DNA from: Argyresthia goedartella
Lineage: Eukaryota > Arthropoda > Insecta > Lepidoptera > Argyresthiidae
DNA length: 64,000 nt
Reading direction: 5' to 3'
NCBI GenBank assembly: GCA_949825045.1
Contig: OX463816.1
Coordinates: 14,255,579 to 14,319,578 of the forward strand
A program made the position numbers and the translations under genes. Every line of letters begins with the position of its first letter. Within the stretch, counting starts at the first letter, position 1. The notes beneath the pieces are model-generated. The model was not told where the DNA came from, did no database searches, and was given only the letters and a program-made list of their open reading frames with translations. This document shows positions 22,064 through 32,225 of this stretch, in pieces.

Positions 22064-23786
22064 TCAGACCTTATAGGACATCAAGGGGTCCCAACCCGCA
22101 TAATAGGCCCCTCGCTGTCCCGGTATCCGACCATACCGGACGGTGTACGGTGTGCCCGGTGGCCACCGTGGATGGATGGGGGAGAGCGGATCCAACCTGG
22201 GGCGCTCTAGGAATAGGGGCGACATCCGACTGTTCGCCTCCCTGTTCGCCTCCCAGAGCGACGGGCAGGGTGGCGCAGAAGGTGGTGGGCTCCCAGCCTT
22301 CGCGCCACTCATAGGTGCTATCTGACACCCGCCCGTAACACGCGGTGAGCCAGCGGCCCGAAGTCCTCGCTGACCGTGGACAGCGGCGACCGAACCCCGG
22401 CTATCCCGCATGTTACCCCCCGCGCTGCCCCCTTCCCCTCGGGGGGATTCCCGTCTGCGGGTACCCCAGTCACCCCGTTGGTGACTCCCGTTGCTGGAGG
22501 GGGACTGGGTCCGGCCCTGGTTGGGCCCTGTGGCCGACCAACCTGAGTCCGGCCCTGGTGACCGTCCGAAGGGCCTGACCGATTCAGGCACAACACTATG
22601 TGGTGCTTGCCACCACAGCACACACAGGGGAACGCGCGCGAGCACTCGCTCAGCGTGTGTGGCCCCAAACAACCGAAACACAATCGGTGGCGGAAGACTA
22701 TCTTCCTGCGGGCAGCTACCCCGAGCGCCTTAAAGTTGGCGCAACTGGTCACTTCATGACCGGCACTGTCGCAGTGCACACAGCCGTCACCCGACGGCGC
22801 GGCATTCAGAACGCCAAATTGTTTCGACCTCCCACCCCCCCGTGGGGGCGGGGGGCGCGGCCCCTCCTGCATCCGCGCGGGTTGGCGCTGCACACTGGCC
22901 TCCGTGTCCAGTGTGTCACATCGGCTGCATTTACCCTCCAAGAAATCTGTCAATTGGGCAAGCGTGGGCAGTTCCGTGCTACTGCCCCCATGCAGCTGTT
23001 CAAACCGACTTTGAACAGCTGCAGGCAACCGTGACAAAACCATATACAAAACAATGTATGACCATTGGTCTACCGGAAGACCAAGGTTCTGAAGGGCCTT
23101 AGTGGCCACGAGCACAGGGTTGAGCACCGGATGTCAACATCCCGGGTTACTCTAGGGATGCTAAACAGCTTCCCTAGCTGCGCATCAACCAACCGCCGTT
23201 TGTGTTGGTAGCGGTCAAACAATATGGACCTGGCTATCTCATAATTGCCCGCCGTGACCGTTAGGTGACCGACCAACTCCTTCGGTTCACCCCGCAGATC
23301 CATCAATAGTTGGGCCAACTTGTAGGCGTTGTCCAGGTCGTCCCGACCGTGGACCAAATTATCAAATAAATTAATGAAGGCCGGCCACTCATCAATTGCC
23401 CCACTGAAGGCCGGAATCTCCAGGTGTGGCAGCCGTCCAACAACACCCTTCGGGGGTGGGTCTCCGTTACCCTCCCCACGGTCATTCCTTCGCGACCGCT
23501 TAATTTTCTCCGCGCGACGCTCGATGTCACCCAAGCATTCCATCGCTTGGTCAGCATCCGCGCAGAGCTGTTTCACTGCAGCAACCGAGGCTTCATCCGT
23601 AAGCCCGAGAGCTTCAGCCTCCACAGCCAGCCGACACACTTTCCCGACGCGTGTCATTGCGTCCTCCACACGCTTGAGCAGGACATCGTCCATGTCCGGT
23701 CGCTCCACATACTTATGAGTATGGGCGAGCCATCTCATTTCCTCCCGGACACCATGCCGCAGTACCGTCAAGGGCGAAGGTGCCAT
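22064..23786 (-). pseudogene. Pao/BEL copy 1 gag, frameshifted
   Basis: Gag would form the particle that packages the element RNA. The start chosen is ATG at 23786 (MAPSPLTVLRHGV). The first segment covers the capsid-like region (ALIDEWPAFINLF-type motif, here AIDEWPAFINLFDNLVH; LRGEPKELVGHLTV; YQHKRRLVDAQLGKLFSIP) and loses frame near 23100, where bases are missing relative to copy 2. The next segment (23127-22318) has three zinc knuckles in a row: CVHCDSAGHEVTSC, CFGCLGPHTLSEC and CVCCGGKHHIVLC. A final frame change near 22.4 kb leads into the proline-rich tail (ERPRLDPL...GWDPL), ending at 22064. Confidence 0.85.
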
Positions 23787-24466
23787 GTTGACCGATTTAA
23801 TAGATTCTGGTCTTATACTTCACTACCGAACTAAGTATAGCCAGAGACCAGCACTTGCCCGTCAGCGCTGGGCACAGAAATTAAAACTAAGTTGTCAAAA
23901 CTAAGGCAACCACTAAAACAATTAAATCCTAAAAAATATTTGATATGTAATATAATACCTTATAACTATACACTCTAAATCAATCAGAGAATGCCACCAT
24001 AAAGCACAATAAAAAATAACACACAAAACTTTATTATAAGAAAAAAGGCTATTTTTAATATAATGTAGGTAGCCGTGAACCTTCTAGAAGTGGCCCCTCC
24101 GATATGACCCACACTTCTACTGAGGTCAGCAAAATCAGCTTAATACCCCTCAAATAGCCTGACCCTGCTCTGTAATCCGAAATAACACTGCAATATTATG
24201 GAACCCGACTGCAATACTATAGTCCGACCGAATGACTGTTCCTTATGCACACCGAGTAGTTTCCGACTACAAATTTATAATAATTGTTAACTAAATCGTC
24301 AATTATACGTTCACTAACCGAAAATGAACCTAAATTGTGGTATACCGACCACACGACTCACTCACAAAATGATTGCCGACCAATCTGAGGTATCCACCCT
24401 CTCCCAGCTACAATGTGGCAAAAAAACAACCCTACAACCGTCCGTGAATCGATTTCCTACTAGGAA
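23787..24466 (-). other. 5' untranslated leader of Pao/BEL copy 1
   Basis: This stretch of about 680 bases lies between the primer-binding site and the gag start. It is AT-rich with no open frame. It probably holds the packaging signal, but I cannot identify it. Confidence 0.6.
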
Positions 24467-24484
24467 ACCGCGCCTCTGCTACCA
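24467..24484 (-). promoter_or_regulatory. Primer-binding site, Pao/BEL copy 1
   Basis: On the minus strand, three bases after the 5' LTR, the sequence reads TGGTAGCAGAGGCGCGGT. It starts TGG, complementary to a tRNA CCA end, and shares its first seven bases and 3-nt spacing with the site in copy 2. I cannot name the tRNA from sequence alone. Confidence 0.65.
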
Positions 24485-24487
24485 AAA

Positions 24488-25011
24488 TGATTAAATTCCA
24501 CGCCTTAACCGACAGGGCGTGGAATCTTGGTAGGGATGTTTTTCAGTGGAATGTCACAAAGCAGTACTGACCTTGACGCCATGGACCGGCCTTCAAAAGC
24601 TCAATTCGAGGCAGGAATACGGGATGAGGAACACCAGAGTAGGGGTGAGGGGAGTCGAATCTTACTCTCGTCGCAGCCCGAAGCTGGCGCCGTCGTGATG
24701 CTTGCCGACACGAGGGTCGCTATCCGAACGCGACGAATTGATCACCGAATCACTTCCACCTTTCAAAGCACGAAGCACTCACTCACTCCGATGACGTGAA
24801 ATCTACTTATTTCCCGACGATTGTTCCGCGATCATTATAATTGACATTCAACCAAGCTTCCCGATGCTGGCGCCGACTTTTCCATGTGCCAAAGTTAACC
24901 TCTAACTCGTCATTTCGTTTCTATACAAGTGACAGCTAGTGATGTCCCGATCACTCGCGGTCGATCCGCGCAACGAAAAACCGGTGCGTTCCGAAGCATA
25001 AATATTAAACA
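24488..25011 (-). repeat. 5' LTR of Pao/BEL copy 1
   Basis: It is 524 bases long and differs from the LTR at 17588-18107 at about ten positions plus an extra ACTC (near 24779-24786). It contains the same terminal hairpin (ATTCCACGCC / GGCGTGGAAT). Transcription would run leftward from here. I did not locate a certain TATA box or initiator. Confidence 0.93.
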
Positions 25012-25016
25012 GACGG

Positions 25017-26895
25017 GGAGAAAGGACATAGTGTCGTTTCAGTTACATGACCTGGAGTTTATATTAAACCATCTTTTATTTGGATAATTAAGAAGAGAAG
25101 TAGACAAACTTGTGCTTTGTGGTAGCTTGAGATGATCTCCCAGCAGGAGTCCTATTCTACAAATTGCGAAGAAGTTCAATGACATGCATGACAGAAGGGT
25201 AACATCGACAGAAAATAGCGTGTTTGGTATTAAATAACTATAAGAGTGCATTTCACTTTAACTCAGCTTAAAAATCCCTTCGCCGCCGTTAAGTTGGCTA
25301 TAGTGGATAACTGTCAACTGTCACGAGAAAAATGGGCAAATGCAATATACGGTTACCAGATTCACATTACCATTCCCCGCTTTCATAAATAAGTTACCAG
25401 GTTACGTACAACCTCGTCACAACGTAAATTATGTACACATTTATACATATCTATACAAATGATACGTTACGTTATGTTACAAGTATTGGTAAAGTAGGCA
25501 TATGAACATTTATGGTATGAGTTAGTATTTGTGTAATCATGTTTGCATAATTTATAATATTTATTTTATTATGTTGTGACAAAGCTTTGTATGAATTTTT
25601 GACATTTTATATTTTATCGAGCATGTTAATATCAATAATAAATATCCACTTGATCTTGTGCAAATTAAGTTTTGAGTTAGTTATGATATTTTCTCCCTAA
25701 CTTTTGGGTAACACATTTTTCAAAGCTGGATTCATCGCTACCAACTTCACGGCGAAGGGAATTTAGATCTGATATGCACTCTACAAATGACGTTATGCTA
25801 GGAACATATATTTTTAGATGAAACCTACCAATGGATAGACTGGAATCGAAGTTTCAGCGAGTTTGTGCAAGGTCATTGAACAATCAAACAAACGTCACGC
25901 GTCATGCCTTTATGCCTTTGCCCAATCGGGGCAGCAGAGGCACAATGTTGCTATTTGTTGAGCCGATAATTAAATTCTACACTTTGCGTGTCATAGGGGA
26001 AGCCTATTGCCGCAACTATAGAGATTGTAAGCTTGCATATCACGTATTCAGGTATCTGAATGTGTTCCATCACCGTCCATATTCCACTGAGTCGGTACTA
26101 AACTGCGCCTAACCCTCAACCTGTGTTCCCAAAACGCAAGCTACAGTAATATATCACGGCTCGCTGCACTGGACACATCGGCTAATTCAGCCCGTGGCTC
26201 ACCACAAGCCTCCGCCCTGATGTCACTGTCACATGCATGAACCGGTGCTCTTGGCTGCAACTACAAATTGTATCTGAATTATGTCAGGGAATTAACAATC
26301 CCGCTTTAGGGTTAGACCTAACCAAGTTTTGTTGTTACCGAAATCCCGCTTTTTTGGCCGCGCAATGTTATGGCCAATCACAATATTCAATCTATCCCTA
26401 CCGATGGTATAGAGGTGAACGAAAAAGTATACAGCTTGTTTGGAGAATGAAGCGACAATATTTTTGGGGTGTAGAGGGGTTTTTAGTTAACATACGACTG
26501 CTTGAAATGTGGTCCTCAGTTGCACAGTGGTTTAGATATGATATTTTTAAAGTTCTGGAGAAAAATACCCTAAATCTTTCAACTCCATCTATAATATATT
26601 TATACACATACAAATATTATAGATGAAAGTGGAAGATTCTTAACATAACAAGTCTTTCTAAATAAACGAACGATTTCAACGTTTAGTAGACAAAAAAATA
26701 AGTTATACTTAAAAACTATGTGTAATTTCATAATAACTTTAGAAACTTCTTCACTTGGTGCCCTTTCTAGCGATATGCCACACATCAGGTAATTCTTAAC
26801 TGTTTAGTGAAAATATCAAGATGAGTAGCCAAGGCCGGCTTATTGTGTCCAAAGCTCGAAATGGTTTCAACTTGGTGGAAACTGAAGCACCCTCA
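25017..26895. other. Unassigned stretch between the two Pao/BEL loci
   Basis: No gene is supported. Frames at 25831-26112 and 26237-26626 (plus) have no motif and compositions like the surrounding DNA. No repeat ends are seen. Confidence 0.35.
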
Positions 26896-27430
26896 GTTAT
26901 CAATCTTTCTTAGGGAGGCGATTTCCTTTGCTGGTTCTGATGAACCGGCCATAAGAAAACCTCCATCAATCAAAGTCTTATTGATGTCTCCCAAACCCGC
27001 GACAAAGTTCCGCGTAACTCTGCCAAAGAGCACCGTGGGCTAGCGGTCACTTTGTGCTGCAAGGAAGCCCTAACGATGGACAAAGTTCTGTCTTCTGCGG
27101 CTAGGAAAATGCTGCAGAATATGGTTGAGAATGCTATGGAAGCCGGGGTCAACTTCAGGATGACAAAGTTTGCTGCACTAGGATTCTTCCTTGTAACACC
27201 AATGACCGAGGAGGCAAGAGATTGGCTCTTCCGAAAGATCCTCTAAAGTTGATAAAATATCAGAACACGGATAGGATTGACCTGGGCATACAGGACTGGA
27301 CGCTCATGGAACATGGAACAGGTAGGACATGACTTTAGGTACCCGTCGCCGTCTGAGTATGTCGAATCATGGAGCATAAACATGTTTTGGTTGTGCTGCC
27401 AGATGACGCAGCTCCAGGCCAGACTCCCCT
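26896..27430 (+). pseudogene. Non-LTR retrotransposon ORF1 (DUF4780-type), relic copy
   Basis: This is a shorter homologue of the minus-strand ORF1 at 62.9-64.0 kb. Shared phrases are LLMSPKPATK-coding DNA near 26975-27005, KEALTMDKVLSSAARKMLQ, ENAMEAGVNFRMTKFA, FFLVTPMTEEARDWL, and then (in another frame) YQNTDRIDLGIQDWT and YVESWSINMFWLCCQMTQLQAR. The last block matches YAESWSTNMFWLCFQMMQVQAR of the other copy. It has at least two frame changes and an internal deletion near 27013. DUF4780-type domains are found in ORF1 proteins of insect non-LTR elements, presumably binding element RNA. The family name is from memory. Confidence 0.6.
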
Positions 27431-27480
27431 CTACTCCCCAAAAAAAATTATCGCACTTACTCTAAGGTTTACTAAGGACG

Positions 27481-27566
27481 ACTAGCTAGAAGGCGGAATA
27501 AGACTTAACTCGAGTTAACTTTGACGACTCCATATAAATTTGTATCTATTCCGCTTTCTAGCTAGT
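27481..27566. repeat. 86-bp hairpin / mini-MITE
   Basis: ACTAGCTAGAAGGCGGAATA (27481-27500) is the reverse complement of 27547-27566 with one mismatch. The 46-base loop includes the palindrome AACTCGAGTT. There is no clear target duplication. Confidence 0.65.
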
Positions 27567-28427
27567 GGTACAAAGCAGCGAACTGAGATATCTGGGAATC
27601 AGTTCGTCAAATGTTTAGGTTTGATCACTAGAATGATTCTTCCGATCAACCCGAAATGATTGAGTTCGCAGTTCGTCATAGGCGATAGAAATACTTCCGA
27701 TCAATCCGCACCGCACTAATACGAGCAGCAAAATTTTGCTCAATTTCGGGAACAACACGGTCATAATATCGGTGCACCTGAATTTGTGTTGTCATTGCAC
27801 GCTTTAAAGCTGCAGCGAGGTACACAGATAATCACGGTGACTGGTTTATAAAGTCCTATGCACCTCAGCGCATGTAAAGCTTCATTAAACTCAACCGTCA
27901 CACAGACAGAGGTTGATTATAAACCGTTTGGAACTCATAAACTATTCAGTCGAACGCTTAGTATTCCGTCGAATCACGCCGCTTGTGCCAGTAACTGGAA
28001 ATACTTCATTAGCCTCGCCTGCCGCCCCCTGAGTTCACCCCTGTTAAGGCGAATACTGCACTCGAATGACTGAAGCCCCGAAACTCGAAACGCCTGTCTT
28101 GTAACTTTGAGAAATGCCTGAGCCAATCAACAAGCATTCAAGATTCGCACGAGTGGGTCAATGGGCGCCGCAATTGGGCTGGACCTTCGAGGCTTAATGT
28201 AGGCAAAGCAGCATTGGCGTACTTATAAGGTATGGGGTTGAGATATGAAAGTGGTTGATATAACTGTCTGATTCTAAGTTGAATGCATTTCATAGTAAAC
28301 CCTCTACATTAAGCTTGGACGTCCACAAAAAATGATCAGTGGAATGTATACGTAATCAGTGGAATAATACGTCCATGATTGAATGACTTAAACCAAGTAG
28401 GACGTTCTCAGTTTGCCGGGTTCTTTA
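27567..28427. other. Unassigned stretch
   Basis: No gene, RNA or repeat that I can support. A short minus-strand frame at about 27690-27850 looks protein-like by eye, but I could not assign it. Confidence 0.3.
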
Positions 28428-28606
28428 AGGGTTCCGTACCCGAAGGTTGCCAAGCGGGCCCATTACTAAGCCTCCGCTGTCCGTCCGTCCGTCTGCGGAC
28501 TGTTTCTCATGAACCGTAATAGGTATAGAGTTGAAATTTTCACAGAATATGTATTTCTATTGCCGCTATAGCAAAAAATTAAATACACGAGATTTTGTAA
28601 GCTATT
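28428..28606 (-). repeat. Piece of the abundant lepidopteran 'GGGTTCCGTACCC' repeat
   Basis: It reads AAGGGTTCCGTACCCGAAGG, then (GTCC)n, then TTGAAATTTTCACAGAATAT and TTGCCGCTATAGCA. In reverse orientation it matches the 3' half of the copy at 57663-58266. It directly abuts the truncated 3' end of the family B element at 28607. Confidence 0.6.
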
Positions 28607-28875
28607 TTATCTATGTGGGGTCCCCACTGCAATTTTATATCAATGGTTGTTCCAAGAAACTTCGTGTCATTTACTAATTATAACATGTTGCTGTCTTACA
28701 CTAAACTGGTCTCAGCTTGCCTGACGTTTGGAAGTAAGAATGTGATACATTTGGTTTTACCGGCATAAAATAAATAAATAAATTATTATAGTAAATTATT
28801 ATAATAAATTATAATATAATTATTAACATAAATAAATAAATTATTAACTGTGAACCAATTCAAGGTTAAAGACAA
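28607..28875 (-). pseudogene. Family B CR1-like element, RT fragment (3'-most part of the nested copy)
   Basis: On the minus strand this matches the part of family B after the catalytic YADD, seen intact at 47.4-47.6 kb: 'TTAACCTTGAATTGGTTCAC', AAACTAAACAAATG-type DNA, and LGITIDSKLQWGPHI-coding DNA. It is the continuation of 29778-31143, separated by the 902-bp insertion. It carries an internal AT-rich expansion with AATAAATAAATAA units (28765-28845). It is truncated at 28607. Confidence 0.75.
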
Positions 28876-29777
28876 TGTAACGGTAGTATCTTTCTAAGGA
28901 TCTGTTCTTAATAAAGAGTAGGATAAATCACCGGATAATTTAATTTGGAGAAGGATAAAACAGGGTCGTGAATTAGTCGGCATTGCAGATTGAACGTATT
29001 ACACCCAGAAGTGATTTGCCGAGATTTCGCTGGTTTGGGTCTCCTGCGGCGTCACCAATGAATTTCAGCTTTCAGTCATCAATGAGGGGCAGGTCTCCGT
29101 CCCGACTTCGGTGACTTGGTCCAAGGGCCTCGTAGTTCGTAGCTTAGCCGAGAGCTGGGCATTCAGCCCTAAGGCTTGTAAATACGCCACCACAAGCTTG
29201 GTAATTGGAAATCAATGGCTTGGACCCTGTAAAGAGACAGATGTGAGAATAGAGGTTGCGTAATTGCCCCAACGTCCCGATGTTTGGCGGTCGTAGCCCA
29301 TCGCGAGCCCATGCCTGGCGAGACGCTTAGTGCAACTAGGCATCAGAGGTACGGTACTACAGCTGTTGTAAGGAAAGATATAGAGACAGATATCGAAGAT
29401 ACATACCCGTAGAATGGGGTAAACAGTATGCAGATTAGTAGATTTTATACACCAACAACGGCAACGACTTTTAGCCCAGACCTCAGGTATAGATTTTCTT
29501 GCAGACTTTAAAGAAGAACCACCGTGTCGTTCAGAACTCACCTCCAGAATCACCTCGTGACAAAAGAAAATAAAAGAAATCTGAGCTAAAGTTATTCAAA
29601 ATTAGTTTTAAATAACCTTTAGTTAGTTAAATAAATTTATTTAAATGTAATAATACTAACGTTAACTTTAACATAAAAAATTGACAGATACAATTCAAAA
29701 CAAGGTTCTTCTACAATATATACAAACTTAACTATGACTTAAAAATAAGAAAAACACTAAATTAACGCATCGTTACA
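28876..29777. mobile_element. 902-bp TG...CA insertion with 4-bp duplication (solo-LTR candidate)
   Basis: It interrupts the family B reverse transcriptase. Its ends are TGTAACGG... and ...ATCGTTACA, i.e. TGTAACG inverted at both ends, starting TG and ending CA. ACAA flanks it at 28872-28875 and 29778-29781. The uninterrupted family B sequence at 47.40 kb shows the empty site. TG/CA ends, a 7-bp terminal inverted repeat and a 4-bp duplication are what a solo LTR of a Gypsy-type element would leave. At 902 bases with no coding region, a non-autonomous DNA element is the alternative. Confidence 0.6.
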
Positions 29778-31143
29778 ACAATGCTCCATTAACATCATCA
29801 AAATCTTCTTTTTGTCTTTGAATTTTGAAGACCAGTGAAGTATCTTTAGCAAACAACACTATTTTAGTCAACTTCTCCACCATGAAAGGCAGATCGTTAA
29901 TATATACCAGGAATAAAAAAGGGCCTAATAAAGAACCTTGTGGAACGCCAATTTTTACTCCCGATGCATCAGATTTAACGCCGTTAACTTCTGCCTGTTG
30001 AATTCCATTACTTAGGTATGATCTTGGTAAATCCAACGCTTTATGTCTAACTCCGTAGTGAGATAACTTCATTAGTAGCGTATCATGATCAACACAATCA
30101 AATGCCTTCGACAGATTGCAAAAAACACCGACAGCATCCTGTGCGCCTTCCCATGCAGAATAAATATGAGATATAAGGGTAATACCTACCTCCGTAGTCG
30201 ATTTACCCCTAGTGTAACCGTATTATTTAGTGGAGTTGTTTTGTATGGTTGAAGTGTGAGAGCATTTGATTGAGTATAATCTTTTCAAATTTTTCACTTA
30301 GTGCTGGAAGAACAGATATTGGTCTTAAATTTGAAGGATCACCCTTGTCTCCCGACTTGAACAGAGGTATAAGTTTACTGTGTTTCATGAGGTCTGGGAA
30401 AGCTCCATCGTCAACTCATTTATTAAATAAATAAGCTAGGTGTGGGACTATAAATGGTATTATTGAACCAATGACTTTGACTGATATACCCCACAGGTCT
30501 TCAGTATTTTTTAAGTTTAGTAATCTATACGTTTTGACAATATACTGGGGATGTACATGATGAAAATTATAATCTACATTACTGATGCTAGTGCTGTTTT
30601 TTACCAGTCTCTGTTTCATATGGAGATGAATTCAAATGCTCTGTTGTGAGTGTGGGTAGATTGGTGAAGAATGTTTCAAAAGCTCGAGCTACCTCAGCGT
30701 TGGATTTTACAATATCTTTACCTATCTTTAAGCAGAAATCTTTGTTCACCTATTTTTAAGCAGAAATCATTGTCCCTTCGTATAACTTTGCCAGTGTAAA
30801 GTTTTTGCAGTTCCACCAACCAACTTGAAAATTTTGGAATATTTTTTTACATAGTCATGAAATTTTCTATCGATGTTAAAGGTTTTTTGTTCAAAAAGGT
30901 CATTAAATTTTAATTTGATTTTCACTTTCTTTAATTTAAATTTTATCGAATTCTGTTTGAATAATGTTGAAGAAGTCAGAATAGATTTTGTTCGGGTTCT
31001 GTTCATCAAAATCTGGTACCGGCAAATTTGTATCCATGTTTTTCATATACATCTCTAGTAACAGCTATAAAATAATGGATAAATCTTATTTTTCCTAGCA
31101 ATCGGGAATGAAACGGTTTCACCGCTGTGATCGGAAGGTAAGC
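29778..31143 (-). pseudogene. Family B CR1-like element, reverse transcriptase part (minus strand)
   Basis: This is the middle of a split element. Reading leftward: EN-RT linker (30.6-31.1 kb), finger region (VKVIGSIIPFIVPHLAYLFNK, 30619-30416), then motif B (GVPQGSLLGPFLFLVYINDL) and a motif C that reads VLFAKDTS instead of the usual ADDTS (30072-29773 segment). The catalytic Asp pair is thus damaged and the frames are broken. It joins 38367 across the Pao/BEL insertion and 28875 across the 902-bp insertion. Confidence 0.8.
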
Positions 31144-31687
31144 TGTTCGATTCCAAATCATTATTCGATCGATGGTATCTGAACGGTCATTTTTTAATTT
31201 GACGTTAGCTGTCAATCTGGCAGTTTTGACAACTGACAGATGAAAGCCCTCGCAATGTAAACGCGTTTTGGTTAGGGGTTGAAATTAAATCGCAGGGCAT
31301 CTGGAATGTATTCGGGATTCCCTCAGGATTGTTAATATAGCTGAGTGTGTTGTTGTCTCTCGAACCAGATAAAGTTCGGATTTTCGTGCCCGATTTGTAT
31401 TTACCACGTAGAACATAACCTGTGTTGGAACACTGTGCTCATTGAAGCTGGCCCGCCAGTCATACCTGGTTGGCTGAAGAACCTGTCTACCAAGAAGAGC
31501 CTAGGGTGCACCCGGGCCTTGCAGAGAGACAGGAGTTGACGGGACCGAAGCACAGACCAGGTTAGATCTACCCCACATAACTTCAGCTCGGTGAATCGCC
31601 GACGTTCATCACTTCTTCACACCTGATAGTCACGCTACCTCGTAGCTCATGGGCCCCTAGGTCATTAGGTGCTGAGAAGCCTGAACA
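31144..31687 (+). repeat. 5' LTR of Pao/BEL copy 2
   Basis: It is 544 bases long, begins TGTTCGATTC and ends CTGAACA. It matches 37821-38366 except at about ten substitutions and two small indels (one base near 31610, three bases near 31660). The short frames across it are not genes. Confidence 0.95.
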
Positions 31688-31690
31688 ATT

Positions 31691-31708
31691 TGGTAGCTAG
31701 AGCGTGGC
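31691..31708 (+). promoter_or_regulatory. Primer-binding site, Pao/BEL copy 2
   Basis: Three bases (ATT) after the LTR the sequence reads TGGTAGCTAGAGCGTGGC. It shares TGGTAGC and the 3-base offset with copy 1. The tRNA is not identified. Confidence 0.65.
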
Positions 31709-32225
31709 TTCCTGAGATTTGCAGCCGTCAAGGGCTCCAGGAAGGCACGATTTGGGACTATCAATCTGTAGGTATAGACGGTTAAGTAACTGGTAGTTCC
31801 TATATCCACATAGATTGGTAGTATTGTAAGCTATAAGTCTATTGCTGGTAGTAGACAGACAGATATTGAATTGAAATTTGCATTGAATTACCAGTTAGTC
31901 AATCTATTAGTGGTCTAGTAATGCTATTGAATGAATGTTTTGGTTAACATAGGTAGTTACATCTATTGATAGCAGGCTATTACATTGTTTTCAGTTTATA
32001 GCAATTTATAACTTGAACTAATATTGACTATCTGTGTGTGTTATAATGATAAAGGGAAACTAAATTGTATTTACAGAATTTATATAGATATAAAACTCGG
32101 TTCCTATTGTTTAAGGAAAACAACATTGTTTAAGTTGTGGTTTAGGGTTCCCTCGTTTGGGTTGTAGACTGGAGGGTCCAATAAAATTGAGTTACTGCAA
32201 ATTGTGAGTAAGTATCGTTCCGATC
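31709..32225 (+). other. 5' untranslated leader of Pao/BEL copy 2
   Basis: AT-rich leader of about 520 bases between the primer-binding site and the gag start. It has repeated TATTG/ATTGGTAG-like words and no open frame. Confidence 0.6.

Larger units (their letters stand above)
17588..25011 (-). mobile_element. Pao/BEL LTR retrotransposon, copy 1 (complete ends, broken genes)
   Basis: This is a 7.4-kb element on the minus strand with two LTRs in direct orientation (17588-18107 and 24488-25011) that begin TG and end CA. The 5-bp target duplication is GACGG at 17583-17587 and 25012-25016. Internal order in the element's direction: primer-binding site, gag, protease, RT-RNase H, integrase. No env follows integrase. 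The LTRs differ at about ten positions plus a 4-bp indel over about 520 bases (near 2%), so the insertion is fairly recent. Even so, the coding region has many frameshifts and stops. Confidence 0.95.

Noticed and set aside
22000..23834. Long plus-strand frames opposite Pao/BEL copy 1 gag
   Set aside because: GC-rich antisense shadows of gag; the zinc knuckles and capsid motifs are on the minus strand.
26237..26626. 129-codon plus-strand frame as a host gene
   Set aside because: No recognisable motif, a competing frame on the other strand, and no intron or promoter signal that I could support.
27690..27850. Minus-strand frame reading AALKRAMTTQIQVHRYYDRV
   Set aside because: Protein-like by eye but only about 50 codons, with no family recognised and no second copy in the window.
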